Shown in pieces: positions 24,688 to 33,203 of a DNA stretch of 42,762 bases. Positions within the stretch are counted from its first letter, which is position 1. Each line of letters opens with the position of its first letter. This stretch comes from Natronohydrobacter sp. GTDB lineage: Bacteria > Pseudomonadota > Alphaproteobacteria > Rhodobacterales > Rhodobacteraceae. Under the pieces are notes generated by a model. It was not told the DNA's origin. It saw nothing but the letters and a program-made list of their open reading frames with translations, and searched no databases. The stretch is taken from contig JAFIEM010000016.1 in assembly GCA_020832555.1 (NCBI GenBank), positions 1 to 42,762 on the forward strand, in the 5' to 3' direction. The position numbers were made by a program, and so were the translations under genes.

Positions 24688-25191
24688 ATGAGACGACAGA
24701 TCTTCCTGAGGTTGGCCCTTCTGGCCGTCCTGAGCGCTGGACCGGCCTTTGCGCAGGCGGCGGATCGTGGACCGGTGACGAATTTGCCGATGCCGCGCTA
24801 TGTGTCGCTGAAAGCCAACGAGGCCAATGCCCGGCGCGGCCCCGACACGTCGCATCGCATTGACTGGGTGTATACAAGACGCGACATTCCGCTGCGCGTG
24901 ACTGCTGAATTCGAGCATTGGCGCCGGGTTGAGGATATCGAGGGCAAGGGTGGCTGGATGCATTATGCGCTTTTGTCAGGTCTGCGCACAGTGCTGGTGC
25001 AGACCGACATGACCCAGCTTTATCAGCGCGCCGACCGCAACAGCGCCCCGACCGCCCTGCTGGAACGCGGCGTGATCGCGCGCCTGCGCGAATGTCAGCG
25101 CGACTGGTGCCGGCTCGAGGTCGATGGCGCACGCGGCTGGGCCGAGAAGCGCCATCTCTGGGGGGTCGAGGTCGAGGACGAATTCGAGTAA
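24688..25191 (+). CDS. Exported SH3 domain-containing protein
   Basis: The protein has 167 residues with a clear Sec signal peptide (RRQIFLRLALLAVLSAG, cleavage near AFAQA). It is probably periplasmic. Two bacterial SH3-like segments follow: about residues 45-100 (EANARRGPD...WRRVEDIEGKGGWMHY) and about 105-160 (DWCRLEVDGARGWAEKRHLWG). Such proteins (SH3_4/DUF1058 type) are thought to bind peptidoglycan or mediate envelope interactions. The start at 24688 is chosen because it gives the signal peptide; the frame is open further upstream to 24562. It converges on the nucleoside hydrolase gene with 11 bases between stops. Confidence 0.88.
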   Translation: MRRQIFLRLALLAVLSAGPAFAQAADRGPVTNLPMPRYVSLKANEANARRGPDTSHRIDWVYTRRDIPLRVTAEFEHWRRVEDIEGKGGWMHYALLSGLRTVLVQTDMTQLYQRADRNSAPTALLERGVIARLRECQRDWCRLEVDGARGWAEKRHLWGVEVEDEFE

Positions 25192-25205
25192 CCCGGACCC
25201 GGTTA
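25189..25205. terminator. Inverted repeat containing both convergent stop codons
   Basis: TAACC (25189-25193) and GGTTA (25201-25205) form arms around seven bases. The first TAA is the stop of the SH3 gene and the complement of the last TTA is the stop of the nucleoside hydrolase gene. The stem is short and has no T-tract, so a terminator role is weakly supported. Confidence 0.25.
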
Positions 25206-26135
25206 AAGCCGCGCCAGCCGCTCGGTCAGCAGGGCAAAGAAGCCCTCAGCGTCGATACCGCCCATGAAGGTTGCATTGGGCGCACGCCCCGACACGCGCC
25301 ACCAATCCGCGACCGTCATCCCAAGTGTCAGCTCGGACCCGGTTTCGATCTCGACATTGATATGCCGGCCCCTGAATAGCTCCGGTTTCAGCAGATAGGC
25401 AATCGTGCAGGGATCATGCAGCGGTGCGCCCTCTGATCCGTATTTTTCCTTGTCGAACCGCTCGAAGAAATCCGTCCAGCTTGCCACCGCCGGACCAACG
25501 CGGCCTGCTTTGCGGAAAGCCTCGACCCGCGCGCGCGAGGTCAGCGCCTTATGCGTCACATCCAGCGGCATGACTACCAGCGGAACGCCCGCGCCAAAGA
25601 CCAGCTTCGCCGCTTCGGGATCGACATAGATGTTGAATTCGGCCGCGGGGGTGATGTTGCCGCCCTCGAAATAACCACCACCCATCAGCACGATTTCCTG
25701 AATCCGCGGAATGATATCGGGCGCGCGGGTCATGGCAGTGGCGATATTGGTGAGCGGCCCGATGGGTACGAGCGTCACCGTGTCCTCGGGCTCCGCGCGC
25801 AGCGTCTCTATCAGGAAATCGACGGCATGGCTCTCTTGCAGCGGCATGGTCGGATCGGGCAGGGTGATCCCGTCAAGTCCCGTCTTGCCATGCACATGCT
25901 CTGCTGTGACAAGTTTGCGCGCCATCGGTGCATCGCAACCCGCGAAGACGCGAATATCGGGCCGGTTTGCCAATTCGCAAATGATCCGCGCATTCTTTGC
26001 GGTCAGCGACAGCGGCACATTACCCGCGACACAGGTGATCCCCAGAAGCTCCAGTTCGGGCGAGGCGAGCGCGAGCAGGATCGCCACGGCGTCATCCTGT
26101 CCGGGGTCTGTGTCGATGATGATCTTGCGTGCCAT
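25203..26135 (-). CDS. Inosine/uridine-preferring nucleoside hydrolase family protein
   Basis: This enzyme cleaves the N-glycosidic bond of ribonucleosides to base and ribose, 310 residues, cytoplasmic. The calcium/ribose motif DTDPGQDDAVA is at residues 8-18, and NIYVDPEAAKLVF and LHDPCTIAYLL supply further conserved ligands including the late Asp. AGGAG lies 8 bases before the ATG. It stands alone on the minus strand between the SH3 gene and the liu operon. Base preference cannot be told from the sequence. Confidence 0.93.
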   Translation of the reverse strand: MARKIIIDTDPGQDDAVAILLALASPELELLGITCVAGNVPLSLTAKNARIICELANRPDIRVFAGCDAPMARKLVTAEHVHGKTGLDGITLPDPTMPLQESHAVDFLIETLRAEPEDTVTLVPIGPLTNIATAMTRAPDIIPRIQEIVLMGGGYFEGGNITPAAEFNIYVDPEAAKLVFGAGVPLVVMPLDVTHKALTSRARVEAFRKAGRVGPAVASWTDFFERFDKEKYGSEGAPLHDPCTIAYLLKPELFRGRHINVEIETGSELTLGMTVADWWRVSGRAPNATFMGGIDAEGFFALLTERLARL

Positions 26136-26229
26136 ATGCGTGTCTCCTGATCCGGTTTTGCGCGCACAATGCGGCAGGTTGCGGGCAGGTGCAATCCATC
26201 CTGTTTGCGCTACATTGGACAGGAATCAT

Positions 26230-26259
26230 TTGACGCGACCGGAAATTGTCGCGTAATAA
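26230..26259 (+). promoter_or_regulatory. Predicted promoter of the liu operon with an embedded dyad
   Basis: TTGACG (26230-26235) is a good -35; the best -10 is TAATAA (26254-26259), 18 bases on. Inside lies a perfect inverted repeat, ACGCGAC (26233-26239) and GTCGCGT (26248-26254), with an 8-base spacer. A dyad placed between -35 and -10 is the usual arrangement for MerR-type activators, which control liu genes in some proteobacteria. Confidence 0.45.
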
Positions 26260-26260
26260 A

Positions 26261-26274
26261 TGAACAAGCGTTCA
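26261..26274. promoter_or_regulatory. Palindrome downstream of the liu promoter
   Basis: TGAACAAGCGTTCA has perfect 5-bp arms and a 4-base spacer, lying around the expected transcription start and ending 21 bases before the ivd ATG. It resembles TetR-family operators common near acyl-CoA degradation genes. No regulator gene is adjacent. Confidence 0.5.
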
Positions 26275-26295
26275 GTTTATGGGAGGACTTGCGCC

Positions 26296-27459
26296 ATGTT
26301 CACTGCATCAATGACGTTTGATCTGGGCGAGGATGTGAATGCGCTGCGCGGGATGGTGCATCGCTGGGCGCAGGAGCGCGTCAAGCCGATGGCCGCCGAA
26401 GTGGACCGCACAAACCATTTCCCGAATGAGCTGTGGCGCGAAATGGGCGAGCTGGGCCTGTTGGGCATCACCGTGCCGGAAGAGTTCGGTGGCGCGGGCA
26501 TGGGCTATCTCGCGCATGTCATCGCCGTCGAGGAAATCGCGCGAGCTTCGGCCTCGGTCTCGCTGTCTTACGGGGCGCATAGCAATCTGTGCGTGAACCA
26601 GATCAAGCTGAACGGCAATGACGACCAGCGCGCACGCTACCTGCCGAAACTGATTTCCGGCGAACATGTCGGCGCTTTGGCCATGTCCGAAGCGGGCGCG
26701 GGGTCCGATGTGGTGGGCATGAAGCTGCGCGCCGAGAAGAAGAATGACCGTTTCGTGCTGAACGGCACGAAATACTGGATCACCAATGGCCCGGATGCCG
26801 ATGTACTGGTGGTCTATGCCAAGACCGACCCGGCGGCAGGGTCCAAGGGCATAACGGCCTTTCTGATCGAGAAATCCATGACCGGATTTTCGACCAGCCC
26901 TCATTTCGACAAGCTGGGGATGCGCGGATCGAACACGGCGGAACTGGTGTTTCAGGATGTGGAAGTGCCATTCGAGAATGTTCTGGGCGAAGAAGGCAAG
27001 GGCGTGCGCGTCCTGATGTCGGGGCTGGATTACGAGCGCGTGGTGCTGTCGGGCATCGGCACCGGCATCATGGCGGCCTGCCTGGATGAAATCATGCCCT
27101 ATATGCGCGACCGCCAGCAATTCGGCCAACCGATTGGCAGCTTCCAGCTGATGCAGGGCAAGATCGCGGATATGTACACCGCGATGAACTCGGCCCGCGC
27201 CTATGTTTATGAGGTCGCCAAAGCCTGCGACCGGGGCGAAGTCACCCGCGCGGATGCAGCGGCCTGTGTGCTCTATGCCTCCGAGGAGGCGATGAAACAG
27301 GCGCATCAGGCGGTGCAGGCAATGGGCGGCGCGGGATTCATGAACGACTCTGCTGTCAGCCGGTTGTTCCGCGATGCGAAACTGATGGAGATCGGCGCGG
27401 GCACGTCGGAAATCCGCCGGATGCTGGTCGGGCGCGAATTGATGGGGGCGATGGGATGA
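26296..27459 (+). CDS. ivd: Isovaleryl-CoA dehydrogenase
   Basis: This FAD-dependent acyl-CoA dehydrogenase oxidises isovaleryl-CoA to 3-methylcrotonyl-CoA in leucine breakdown. It is also called liuA and has 387 residues. The start at 26296 follows GGGAGG by 9 bases; an ATG at 26260 lies in the promoter palindrome region. Glu247 in [11 protein letters not shown] sits where isovaleryl-CoA dehydrogenases, unlike most relatives, carry the catalytic base. The C-terminal half has the signature [19 protein letters not shown] and the [14 protein letters not shown] flavin segment. It leads the liu operon; electrons go to ETF. The stop overlaps the next start (ATGA). Confidence 0.95.
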   Translation: MFTASMTFDLGEDVNALRGMVHRWAQERVKPMAAEVDRTNHFPNELWREMGELGLLGITVPEEFGGAGMGYLAHVIAVEEIARASASVSLSYGAHSNLCVNQIKLNGNDDQRARYLPKLISGEHVGALAMSEAGAGSDVVGMKLRAEKKNDRFVLNGTKYWITNGPDADVLVVYAKTDPAAGSKGITAFLIEKSMTGFSTSPHFDKLGMRGSNTAELVFQDVEVPFENVLGEEGKGVRVLMSGLDYERVVLSGIGTGIMAACLDEIMPYMRDRQQFGQPIGSFQLMQGKIADMYTAMNSARAYVYEVAKACDRGEVTRADAAACVLYASEEAMKQAHQAVQAMGGAGFMNDSAVSRLFRDAKLMEIGAGTSEIRRMLVGRELMGAMG

Positions 27460-27950
27460 AACCCGCCTTGTTGCTGGCCATTGCGGCCCTGATCACGACA
27501 CCCCTTGCCGCGCAGGACTTGCAGTTCGATACTGCACCGCTTGATACCTGTCTTGCGGAGCTTGAAGAAGCAGCGCAGTCTGCGGATTGCATCGGCCGCG
27601 CCTCATCCGCCTGTATGGAACAGCCGATGGGTGAGACCACACCCGGCATGGGCTTCTGTCTGGACGCGGAATATGTGCTCTGGGATGCGAAGCTGAACGA
27701 GGCGTATCAGTTCCTGCGCACAGAATATCAGGCTCAGGATGCGGACCGCTTTGAAGGCGCGCCCGCATTGGCCGATGCCTTGCGCGACATGCAGCGCGGC
27801 TGGATCGCCTACCGGGATGCAAGATGCGAATTTGAAGCGTCGCAATGGTATGGCGGCACAGGGTCCAGCCCGGCCTTCCTGGGCTGCATGATGCAGGTGA
27901 CAGCGGAACAGACGATTTATCTCTGGTCCGTCTTTCACGCCGGACGCTGA
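27456..27950 (+). CDS. LprI-like (DUF1311) exported protein
   Basis: This 164-residue protein has a signal peptide ([20 protein letters not shown]) and an LprI/DUF1311-like region. The segments [18 protein letters not shown] and [17 protein letters not shown] are the family hallmarks. Six cysteines remain in the mature part and could form three disulfides, consistent with a periplasmic location. Some LprI proteins inhibit lysozyme. Here the gene is coupled by ATGA to ivd and lies 11 bases before the carboxylase gene, an unexpected place for an envelope protein. A link to leucine degradation is not known to me. Confidence 0.82.
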   Translation: MKPALLLAIAALITTPLAAQDLQFDTAPLDTCLAELEEAAQSADCIGRASSACMEQPMGETTPGMGFCLDAEYVLWDAKLNEAYQFLRTEYQAQDADRFEGAPALADALRDMQRGWIAYRDARCEFEASQWYGGTGSSPAFLGCMMQVTAEQTIYLWSVFHAGR

Positions 27951-27961
27951 GGGAGGATGGC

Positions 27962-29569
27962 ATGAAACTGACCTCGCAAATCCTGACTGGCTCCGAGCAG
28001 TTCCGCAGCAATCGCGACGCGCATCTTGCGGCACTGGCCGAAATCACTGAAGCACAGGTACATGCGCGCGCAGGCGGTGGCGAAAAGGCCCGCGCCCGCC
28101 ATGTTGCGCGCGGCAAGATGCTGCCGCGTGACCGTGTGGCGAACCTGCTCGATGCAGGCTCGCCCTTTCTGGAAGTCGGCAGCACTGCAGCGCATGGGCT
28201 CTACGATGGGGCTGCCCCCTGTGCAGGCGTGATCGCCGGGATCGGGCAGGTCTCGGGGCGGCTGTGCATGGTGATCTGCAATGATGCCACGGTGAAGGGC
28301 GGCACCTATTACCCGATGACCGTCAAGAAGCATCTGCGCGCGCAAGAGATCGCCGAGGAAAACCATCTGCCCTGCATCTATCTGGTGGATAGCGGCGGCG
28401 CGAACCTGCCCAATCAGGATGAGGTCTTTCCTGACCGCGACCATTTTGGGCGGATTTTCTACAATCAGGCGCAGATGAGCGCGAAGGGGATCGCGCAGAT
28501 TGCCGTTGTGATGGGGTCCTGCACGGCAGGTGGGGCCTATGTGCCCGCCATGTCGGATGTGACAATCATTGTGCGGGATCAGGGCACGATCTTTCTGGCC
28601 GGGCCGCCCTTGGTGAAAGCGGCGACCGGCGAGGTCGTGAGCGCCGAGGATCTGGGGGGCGGTGATGTGCATACGCGCCTGTCGGGTGTTGCGGATTATC
28701 TGGCCGAGGATGACGCGCATGCGCTTGCACTGGCGCGGCGTGCGGTGATCAGTCTGGCGAGCGGTGCGGGCAAAGCCCACACCTTACAGAACGCCATCGA
28801 GGATCCGGCCTATGACCCGGAAGAAATCCTCGGCGTCGTGCCTGCCGATCTGCGCACGCCCTATGACATTCGCGAAGTGATCGCGCGGCTGGTCGATGGC
28901 TCGCGCTTTGACGAGTTCAAACCGCGCTTCGGGGAAACGCTGGTGACAGGTTTCGCGCAGGTCTTGGGTTGGCAGGTGGGGATTGTCGCGAATAATGGCG
29001 TGCTCTTCTCGGAAGCCGCTGTAAAAGGCGCGCATTTCATCCAGCTGTGCTCTCAGCGCGGCATCCCGCTGGTGTTTTTGCAAAACATCACCGGCTTCAT
29101 GGTCGGTCGCAAGTACGAGAATGAAGGCATTGCGCGGCACGGGGCCAAGATGGTGACGGCAGTTGCCACAACAGCAGTGCCGAAGATCACGATGCTGGTG
29201 GGCGGCAGTTTCGGCGCGGGCAATTACGGCATGGCAGGGCGCGCCTATTCGCCGCGTTTTCTCTGGACCTGGCCCAACAGCCGGATTTCAGTGATGGGCG
29301 GTGCGCAGGCGGCGGGGGTTCTGGCGACGGTCAAGCGCGATGCAATGGAACGCGCCGGTCAGGATTGGAGCGCGGAGGAAGAAGACGCCTTCAAGCGCCC
29401 CACGATCGAGATGTTCGAGCGCCAGTCGCACCCGCTCTATGCCTCTGCGCGGCTTTGGGATGACGGGATCATTGACCCGCGCCAGTCGCGGCAGGTTCTG
29501 GGGCTGTCGCTGAGTGCCGCACTCTGCGCGCCTGTGGGAGAAACGCGTTTTGGTGTGTTCCGGATGTGA
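27962..29569 (+). CDS. mccB: 3-methylcrotonyl-CoA carboxylase, carboxyltransferase (beta) subunit
   Basis: This 535-residue carboxyltransferase moves the carboxyl group from biotin to 3-methylcrotonyl-CoA, giving 3-methylglutaconyl-CoA (liuB equivalent). The start at 27962 follows GGGAGGATGGC. N- and C-terminal crotonase-like halves are visible. The first has [23 protein letters not shown] split over the CoA site, and the second has [22 protein letters not shown] and [20 protein letters not shown]. The last motif is typical of methylcrotonyl rather than propionyl carboxylases. It works with the biotin carboxylase subunit encoded next. Confidence 0.95.
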   Translation: MKLTSQILTGSEQFRSNRDAHLAALAEITEAQVHARAGGGEKARARHVARGKMLPRDRVANLLDAGSPFLEVGSTAAHGLYDGAAPCAGVIAGIGQVSGRLCMVICNDATVKGGTYYPMTVKKHLRAQEIAEENHLPCIYLVDSGGANLPNQDEVFPDRDHFGRIFYNQAQMSAKGIAQIAVVMGSCTAGGAYVPAMSDVTIIVRDQGTIFLAGPPLVKAATGEVVSAEDLGGGDVHTRLSGVADYLAEDDAHALALARRAVISLASGAGKAHTLQNAIEDPAYDPEEILGVVPADLRTPYDIREVIARLVDGSRFDEFKPRFGETLVTGFAQVLGWQVGIVANNGVLFSEAAVKGAHFIQLCSQRGIPLVFLQNITGFMVGRKYENEGIARHGAKMVTAVATTAVPKITMLVGGSFGAGNYGMAGRAYSPRFLWTWPNSRISVMGGAQAAGVLATVKRDAMERAGQDWSAEEEDAFKRPTIEMFERQSHPLYASARLWDDGIIDPRQSRQVLGLSLSAALCAPVGETRFGVFRM

Positions 29570-29575
29570 AGCATT

Positions 29576-29630
29576 GAGTATTTTTGGCAAGATGAAATCC
29601 CGAAGCCGTTTCATCTTGCGCCAAATACTC
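29576..29630. repeat. GAGTATTT/CAAGATGAA inverted repeat (intercistronic hairpin)
   Basis: The left arm (29576-29597) and right arm (29609-29630) match at 19 of 22 positions, with an 11-base loop. Each arm begins GAGTATTT and contains CAAGATGAAA. A single arm recurs at 31657-31677. I recall this motif as widely repeated between genes in Rhodobacterales. The long stem between mccB and mccA could act as partial terminator, RNA-processing site or stabiliser. Confidence 0.75.
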
Positions 29631-29638
29631 CGGGGGGA

Positions 29639-29653
29639 ATCGCCGCAGGCGAT
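29639..29653. repeat. Second intercistronic hairpin
   Basis: ATCGCC-GCA-GGCGAT is a perfect 6-bp stem with a 3-base loop, 8 bases after the long inverted repeat. It abuts the G/C hairpin that follows and appears to be part of one composite element. Confidence 0.55.
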
Positions 29654-29670
29654 GGGGGGCAGCGCCCCCC
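29654..29670. repeat. Third intercistronic hairpin (GGGGGGC/GCCCCCC)
   Basis: A perfect 7-bp G/C stem with loop AGC directly follows the second hairpin and ends 22 bases before the mccA start. It is very stable and could limit ribosome access or mark the edge of a mobile intergenic repeat. Confidence 0.55.
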
Positions 29671-29692
29671 TGTTGGAAGAAAGAGCCATGCC

Positions 29693-31621
29693 ATGTTCGA
29701 CAAGATCCTGATTGCCAATCGCGGCGAGATCGCCTGCCGGATCATCCGCACTGCGCGCGCACTGGGCGTGCGCACCGTCGCGGTGCATTCAGACGCTGAT
29801 GCCAATGCTCTGCATGTTGCCCTTGCAGATGAGGCCGTTCTGATCGGCGGTCCTGCGCCGCGCGACAGCTATTTGCGTGGGGATGTGATCATCCGCGCGG
29901 CGCAGAGGGCGGGTGCACAGGCGATCCATCCGGGCTACGGGTTCCTGTCCGAGAACCCGGATTTTGTTGAGTCGGTGGAAGCGGCGGGGCTGGTCTTCAT
30001 CGGTCCTTCTGCGAAAGCGATCCGCGCGATGGGGTTGAAGGATGCGGCCAAAGCATTGATGCAGGATGCAGGTGTGCCGGTCGTGCCCGGCTATCATGGG
30101 GCCAATCAGGATCCCGAGCATCTGGCGGGGGCTGCCGATGCCATCGGCTATCCGGTGCTGATCAAGGCCGTGGCAGGTGGCGGCGGCAAGGGGATGCGGC
30201 TGGTCGAGCACCCTGCGCAATTCATGGATGCGCTGGCCAGTGCCAAGGGCGAGGCGGCCACGGCTTTCGGCAATGAGGCCGTGCTGATCGAGAAATTCAT
30301 CACCAAGCCGCGCCATATCGAGTTGCAGGTTTTTGGGGATGGTGTGGAGGCTGTGCATCTTTTCGAGCGCGATTGCTCGCTCCAGCGCCGCCATCAGAAG
30401 GTGATCGAGGAAGCCCCGGCACCCGGTATGACGGAAGAGATGCGCGCCGCGATGGGTCAGGCTGCCGTGCGGGCCGCGAAAGCGATTGGCTACAAGGGCG
30501 CGGGCACGGTCGAGTTCATCGTCGATGGCAGTCGCGGGCTGCGCCCTGACGGGTTCTGGTTCATGGAGATGAACACGCGGCTTCAGGTCGAACATCCTGT
30601 GACCGAAGCGATTACTGGCATTGATCTGGTCGAATGGCAGTTGCGCGTGGCCGCGGGCGAGGGGTTGCCCTGCACGCAGGAAGACCTGTCGATCACTGGC
30701 CATGCCTTTGAGGCCCGGCTCTATGCCGAAGATGTGCCTGCGGGCTTTCTGCCGGCGACCGGGCGGCTGGAGCATTTGTGCTTTCCCGAAGAAGCCCGAG
30801 CGGATACTGGCGTGCGCGCAGGCGATGTGATCAGTCCGTGGTATGATCCGATGATTGCCAAGATCATCACGCAGGGGCCAACGCGGGCAGTTGCGCTCAA
30901 GCGCCTGGAGGGGGCATTGGCGGGGACCGAGGTGGCAGGGTCTGTAACCAATCTGGCCTTCTTGGGCGCGCTTGCCCGGCATGCGGGCTTTCGTGCAGGC
31001 GATGTCGATACGGGTGTGATCGCGCGCGATCTGGAGGCGTTGGTCGCGGAGCCCGCGCTGGCGTCCTGGGAATGGGCCGCAACGGCGGCGCTGGCGATGG
31101 GGCTTGACGGTATTCGCGCCCCACTCGCCGGGTTCAGCACGGCAGGGCCGATCTGGCAGAATGTGCCGCTTGCCGATGTGGAACTTCGTCTTGCCGTCAC
31201 GGGTCCGCGCCGTGCTGTGGTCGATGTGTCTGGGCAAGAGATCGCGATTGAGGCGACGGAGGACGGCATGCGCGTGACAGCGGCGCCGGGCGTGGTGCGC
31301 GGTGTCTTGGCGGGCGGCAAGGTCTGCCTGTTCGGGCCTCAGCCGCGTGTTCTGGCCTTGGTCGATCCGCTGGCGCGCGCGACGGGACCGGGGGCGGGGG
31401 CGGATGTGGTCCTGGCCCCGATGCCGGGGCTGGTGAAGGCCATCTTCGTGGCACCGGGCGAAGAGGTCGCGGAAGGGGCGCGGCTGGCGATCCTGGAGGC
31501 GATGAAGATGGAGCATACGCTGGTCGCAGCGCGCGCAGGGCGGGTGGCTGAAGTGCTGGCTTCGCCGGGTGCGCAGGTTGAGGCGGGCGCGGCGCTTGTG
31601 CGGCTGGAGGACGAGGCGTGA
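29693..31621 (+). CDS. mccA: 3-methylcrotonyl-CoA carboxylase, biotin carboxylase/carrier (alpha) subunit
   Basis: This 642-residue biotin-dependent subunit (liuD equivalent) has an N-terminal biotin carboxylase region (about 1-445: KILIANRGEIACRI, GGGGKGMR, EMNTRLQVEHPVTE), a middle linker domain, and a C-terminal biotin carrier domain. Lys605 in LEAMKMEHTL is the biotinylation site. ATP and bicarbonate load the biotin, which the beta subunit then uses. The ATG at 29693 is the in-frame start; another ATG five bases upstream is out of frame. It is separated from mccB by three hairpins, so the two subunit genes may be expressed at different levels. Confidence 0.95.
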   Translation: MFDKILIANRGEIACRIIRTARALGVRTVAVHSDADANALHVALADEAVLIGGPAPRDSYLRGDVIIRAAQRAGAQAIHPGYGFLSENPDFVESVEAAGLVFIGPSAKAIRAMGLKDAAKALMQDAGVPVVPGYHGANQDPEHLAGAADAIGYPVLIKAVAGGGGKGMRLVEHPAQFMDALASAKGEAATAFGNEAVLIEKFITKPRHIELQVFGDGVEAVHLFERDCSLQRRHQKVIEEAPAPGMTEEMRAAMGQAAVRAAKAIGYKGAGTVEFIVDGSRGLRPDGFWFMEMNTRLQVEHPVTEAITGIDLVEWQLRVAAGEGLPCTQEDLSITGHAFEARLYAEDVPAGFLPATGRLEHLCFPEEARADTGVRAGDVISPWYDPMIAKIITQGPTRAVALKRLEGALAGTEVAGSVTNLAFLGALARHAGFRAGDVDTGVIARDLEALVAEPALASWEWAATAALAMGLDGIRAPLAGFSTAGPIWQNVPLADVELRLAVTGPRRAVVDVSGQEIAIEATEDGMRVTAAPGVVRGVLAGGKVCLFGPQPRVLALVDPLARATGPGAGADVVLAPMPGLVKAIFVAPGEEVAEGARLAILEAMKMEHTLVAARAGRVAEVLASPGAQVEAGAALVRLEDEA

Positions 31622-31656
31622 GCGTGGGCGCTGGGCCTTGGGGCAGAGGCTGGATT

Positions 31657-31677
31657 GAGTATTTTGGGCAAGATGAA
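31657..31677 (+). repeat. Single copy (half) of the GAGTATTT...CAAGATGAA repeat
   Basis: GAGTATTTTGGGCAAGATGAA matches the left arm at 29576 in 20 of 21 positions, without a partner arm. It ends 5 bases before the GST gene start. The bases that follow (AAGGGG) could serve as the ribosome binding site, so the repeat is built into the gene's start region. Confidence 0.7.
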
Positions 31678-31682
31678 GGGGC

Positions 31683-32321
31683 ATGGCGGTGATCCGGCTG
31701 TGGCATGTGGCGCAGTCGCGCTCGTTCCGGGTGCTCTGGGCGCTGGAAGAGATCGGCGCGGAGTATGAACTGATCCGCTGTTCCCTCTTTGATCGCTCGC
31801 TGCGCGCGCCGGAGCATCTGGCACGCTCGCCTGCGGGGCGGGTGCCCGCGTTCGAGGATGGCGCGACGGTGCTCTGTGAAAGCGGGGCGATCCTTGCATG
31901 GCTGGCCGAGACGCGCGCGCCGCATCTGCGTGTTGCCGAGGGGGGCGAGGGGCGCCCAGCGTTTCTGCAGGGTTTGCATTACGCCGAAACGCTGGGCGCG
32001 CATCTGGCCAATCTGACGCAGCATCATGTGGTGCTGCGCGATCCCGCCATGCGTTCGCCCACAGTAATGCGGCTGGAAGCAAAGCGGCTTGAAAACGCGC
32101 TGGGCGCTGTCGGTCCGGGCTGGGCAGCGGGCGCGTTCAGTGTCGCCGATGTGGCGCTGGGTTATGCCGTCTGGGCGGCGCAGCGTTTCGTGAGTTTGCA
32201 AAACGGGGCAGCGAAGTATCTGGCGGCTTGTGAGGCGCGTTCGGCGTTTCAGCGCGCTCTGGCCAAGGACGGGCCAGCCGAGATTTATCTGCGGGATTTC
32301 TACCCGCCGCCAGAGGAGTGA
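31683..32321 (+). CDS. Glutathione S-transferase family protein
   Basis: This 212-residue protein has an N-terminal thioredoxin-like GST domain (about 1-80). RLWHVAQSRSFRVLWALEEIG provides the probable Ser that activates glutathione, and GRVPAFEDGATVLCESGAILAWLAE is the glutathione-binding stretch. An all-helical C-terminal domain follows. It sits between mccA and the HMG-CoA lyase gene (3 bases to the next start), so it belongs to the leucine operon. A role in detoxifying reactive enoyl-CoA or other intermediates would be inference. Confidence 0.88.
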   Translation: MAVIRLWHVAQSRSFRVLWALEEIGAEYELIRCSLFDRSLRAPEHLARSPAGRVPAFEDGATVLCESGAILAWLAETRAPHLRVAEGGEGRPAFLQGLHYAETLGAHLANLTQHHVVLRDPAMRSPTVMRLEAKRLENALGAVGPGWAAGAFSVADVALGYAVWAAQRFVSLQNGAAKYLAACEARSAFQRALAKDGPAEIYLRDFYPPPEE

Positions 32322-32324
32322 GCC

Positions 32325-33203
32325 ATGCGCGCGGTCGAGATATTCGAGGTCGGGCCCCGCGACGGGTTGCAGAATGAAGCCCGGCTGATCCCCGCCACGG
32401 AGAAAGTGGCGCTGATAGATTGTCTGAGCCGTGCAGGGTTCCGCCGCATCGAGGTGGCGAGTTTCGTCAGCCCGAAATGGGTGCCGCAAATGGCGACCTC
32501 GACCGAGGTGCTGGGTCAGATCACCCGCGCACCGGGAGTGCGCTACGCCGCACTCGCGCCCAATCTGCGCGGGCTGGAGGATGCGCTGGCCGCGCGCGCC
32601 GATGAAGTGGCGATTTTCGGCTCGGCCTCGGAAGGGTTCAGCCGGGCCAATCTGAATTGCTCGGTGGCGGAAAGCCTTGCGCGTTTCGCGCCTGTCATGG
32701 AGGCCGCGCGCGCCGCAGGGCTGCCGGTGCGCGGCTATATTTCCTGCGTGACGGATTGCCCTTTTGACGGGCCGACGCCGCCCGCGGCTGTGGCGCGGCT
32801 GGCCGCCCGTCTGCGCGAGATGGGCTGCTATGAGATCAGCCTTGGCGACACGATCGGGCGCGGCACGCCAGACAGCATCGCCGCGATGCTGCGCGCTGTG
32901 CTGGGAGATGTGCCGCCCGAGATGCTGGCCGGGCATTACCACGACACGGGCGGACGGGCGCTCGCGAATATCGAGGTGTCGCTGGAGCATGGCCTGCGCG
33001 TGTTCGATGCGGCAGTCGGGGGCTTGGGGGGCTGTCCCTATGCGCCGGGGGCTTCGGGCAACGTGGCCACGGAAGCAGTGCATGAATGGCTGACCGGCAT
33101 GGGCTGGACAACGGGGCTGGATCGCAAGGTTCTGGCAGACGCAAGTACCATGGCCCGCGCGATGCGGGAAGGAGGGCGGAATGTACCAGACGCTGACGCT
33201 TGA
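32325..33203 (+). CDS. mvaB: Hydroxymethylglutaryl-CoA lyase
   Basis: This enzyme splits HMG-CoA to acetoacetate and acetyl-CoA, the last step of leucine catabolism (liuE/hmgL equivalent), 292 residues. It is a TIM barrel of the DRE-TIM family with EVGPRDGLQNE at the N-terminus and metal-binding GHYHDTGG. The active-site cysteine lies in GGLGGCPYAPGASGN, typical of HMG-CoA lyase. It overlaps the following hydratase gene by 23 bases in another frame, a tight coupling. Lys and Asp/His metal ligands appear intact. Confidence 0.94.
   Translation: MRAVEIFEVGPRDGLQNEARLIPATEKVALIDCLSRAGFRRIEVASFVSPKWVPQMATSTEVLGQITRAPGVRYAALAPNLRGLEDALAARADEVAIFGSASEGFSRANLNCSVAESLARFAPVMEAARAAGLPVRGYISCVTDCPFDGPTPPAAVARLAARLREMGCYEISLGDTIGRGTPDSIAAMLRAVLGDVPPEMLAGHYHDTGGRALANIEVSLEHGLRVFDAAVGGLGGCPYAPGASGNVATEAVHEWLTGMGWTTGLDRKVLADASTMARAMREGGRNVPDADA

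Noticed and set aside
29639..29670. Possible riboswitch between mccB and mccA
   Set aside because: The structures are simple hairpins resembling dispersed repeats; no conserved aptamer core known to me is visible.
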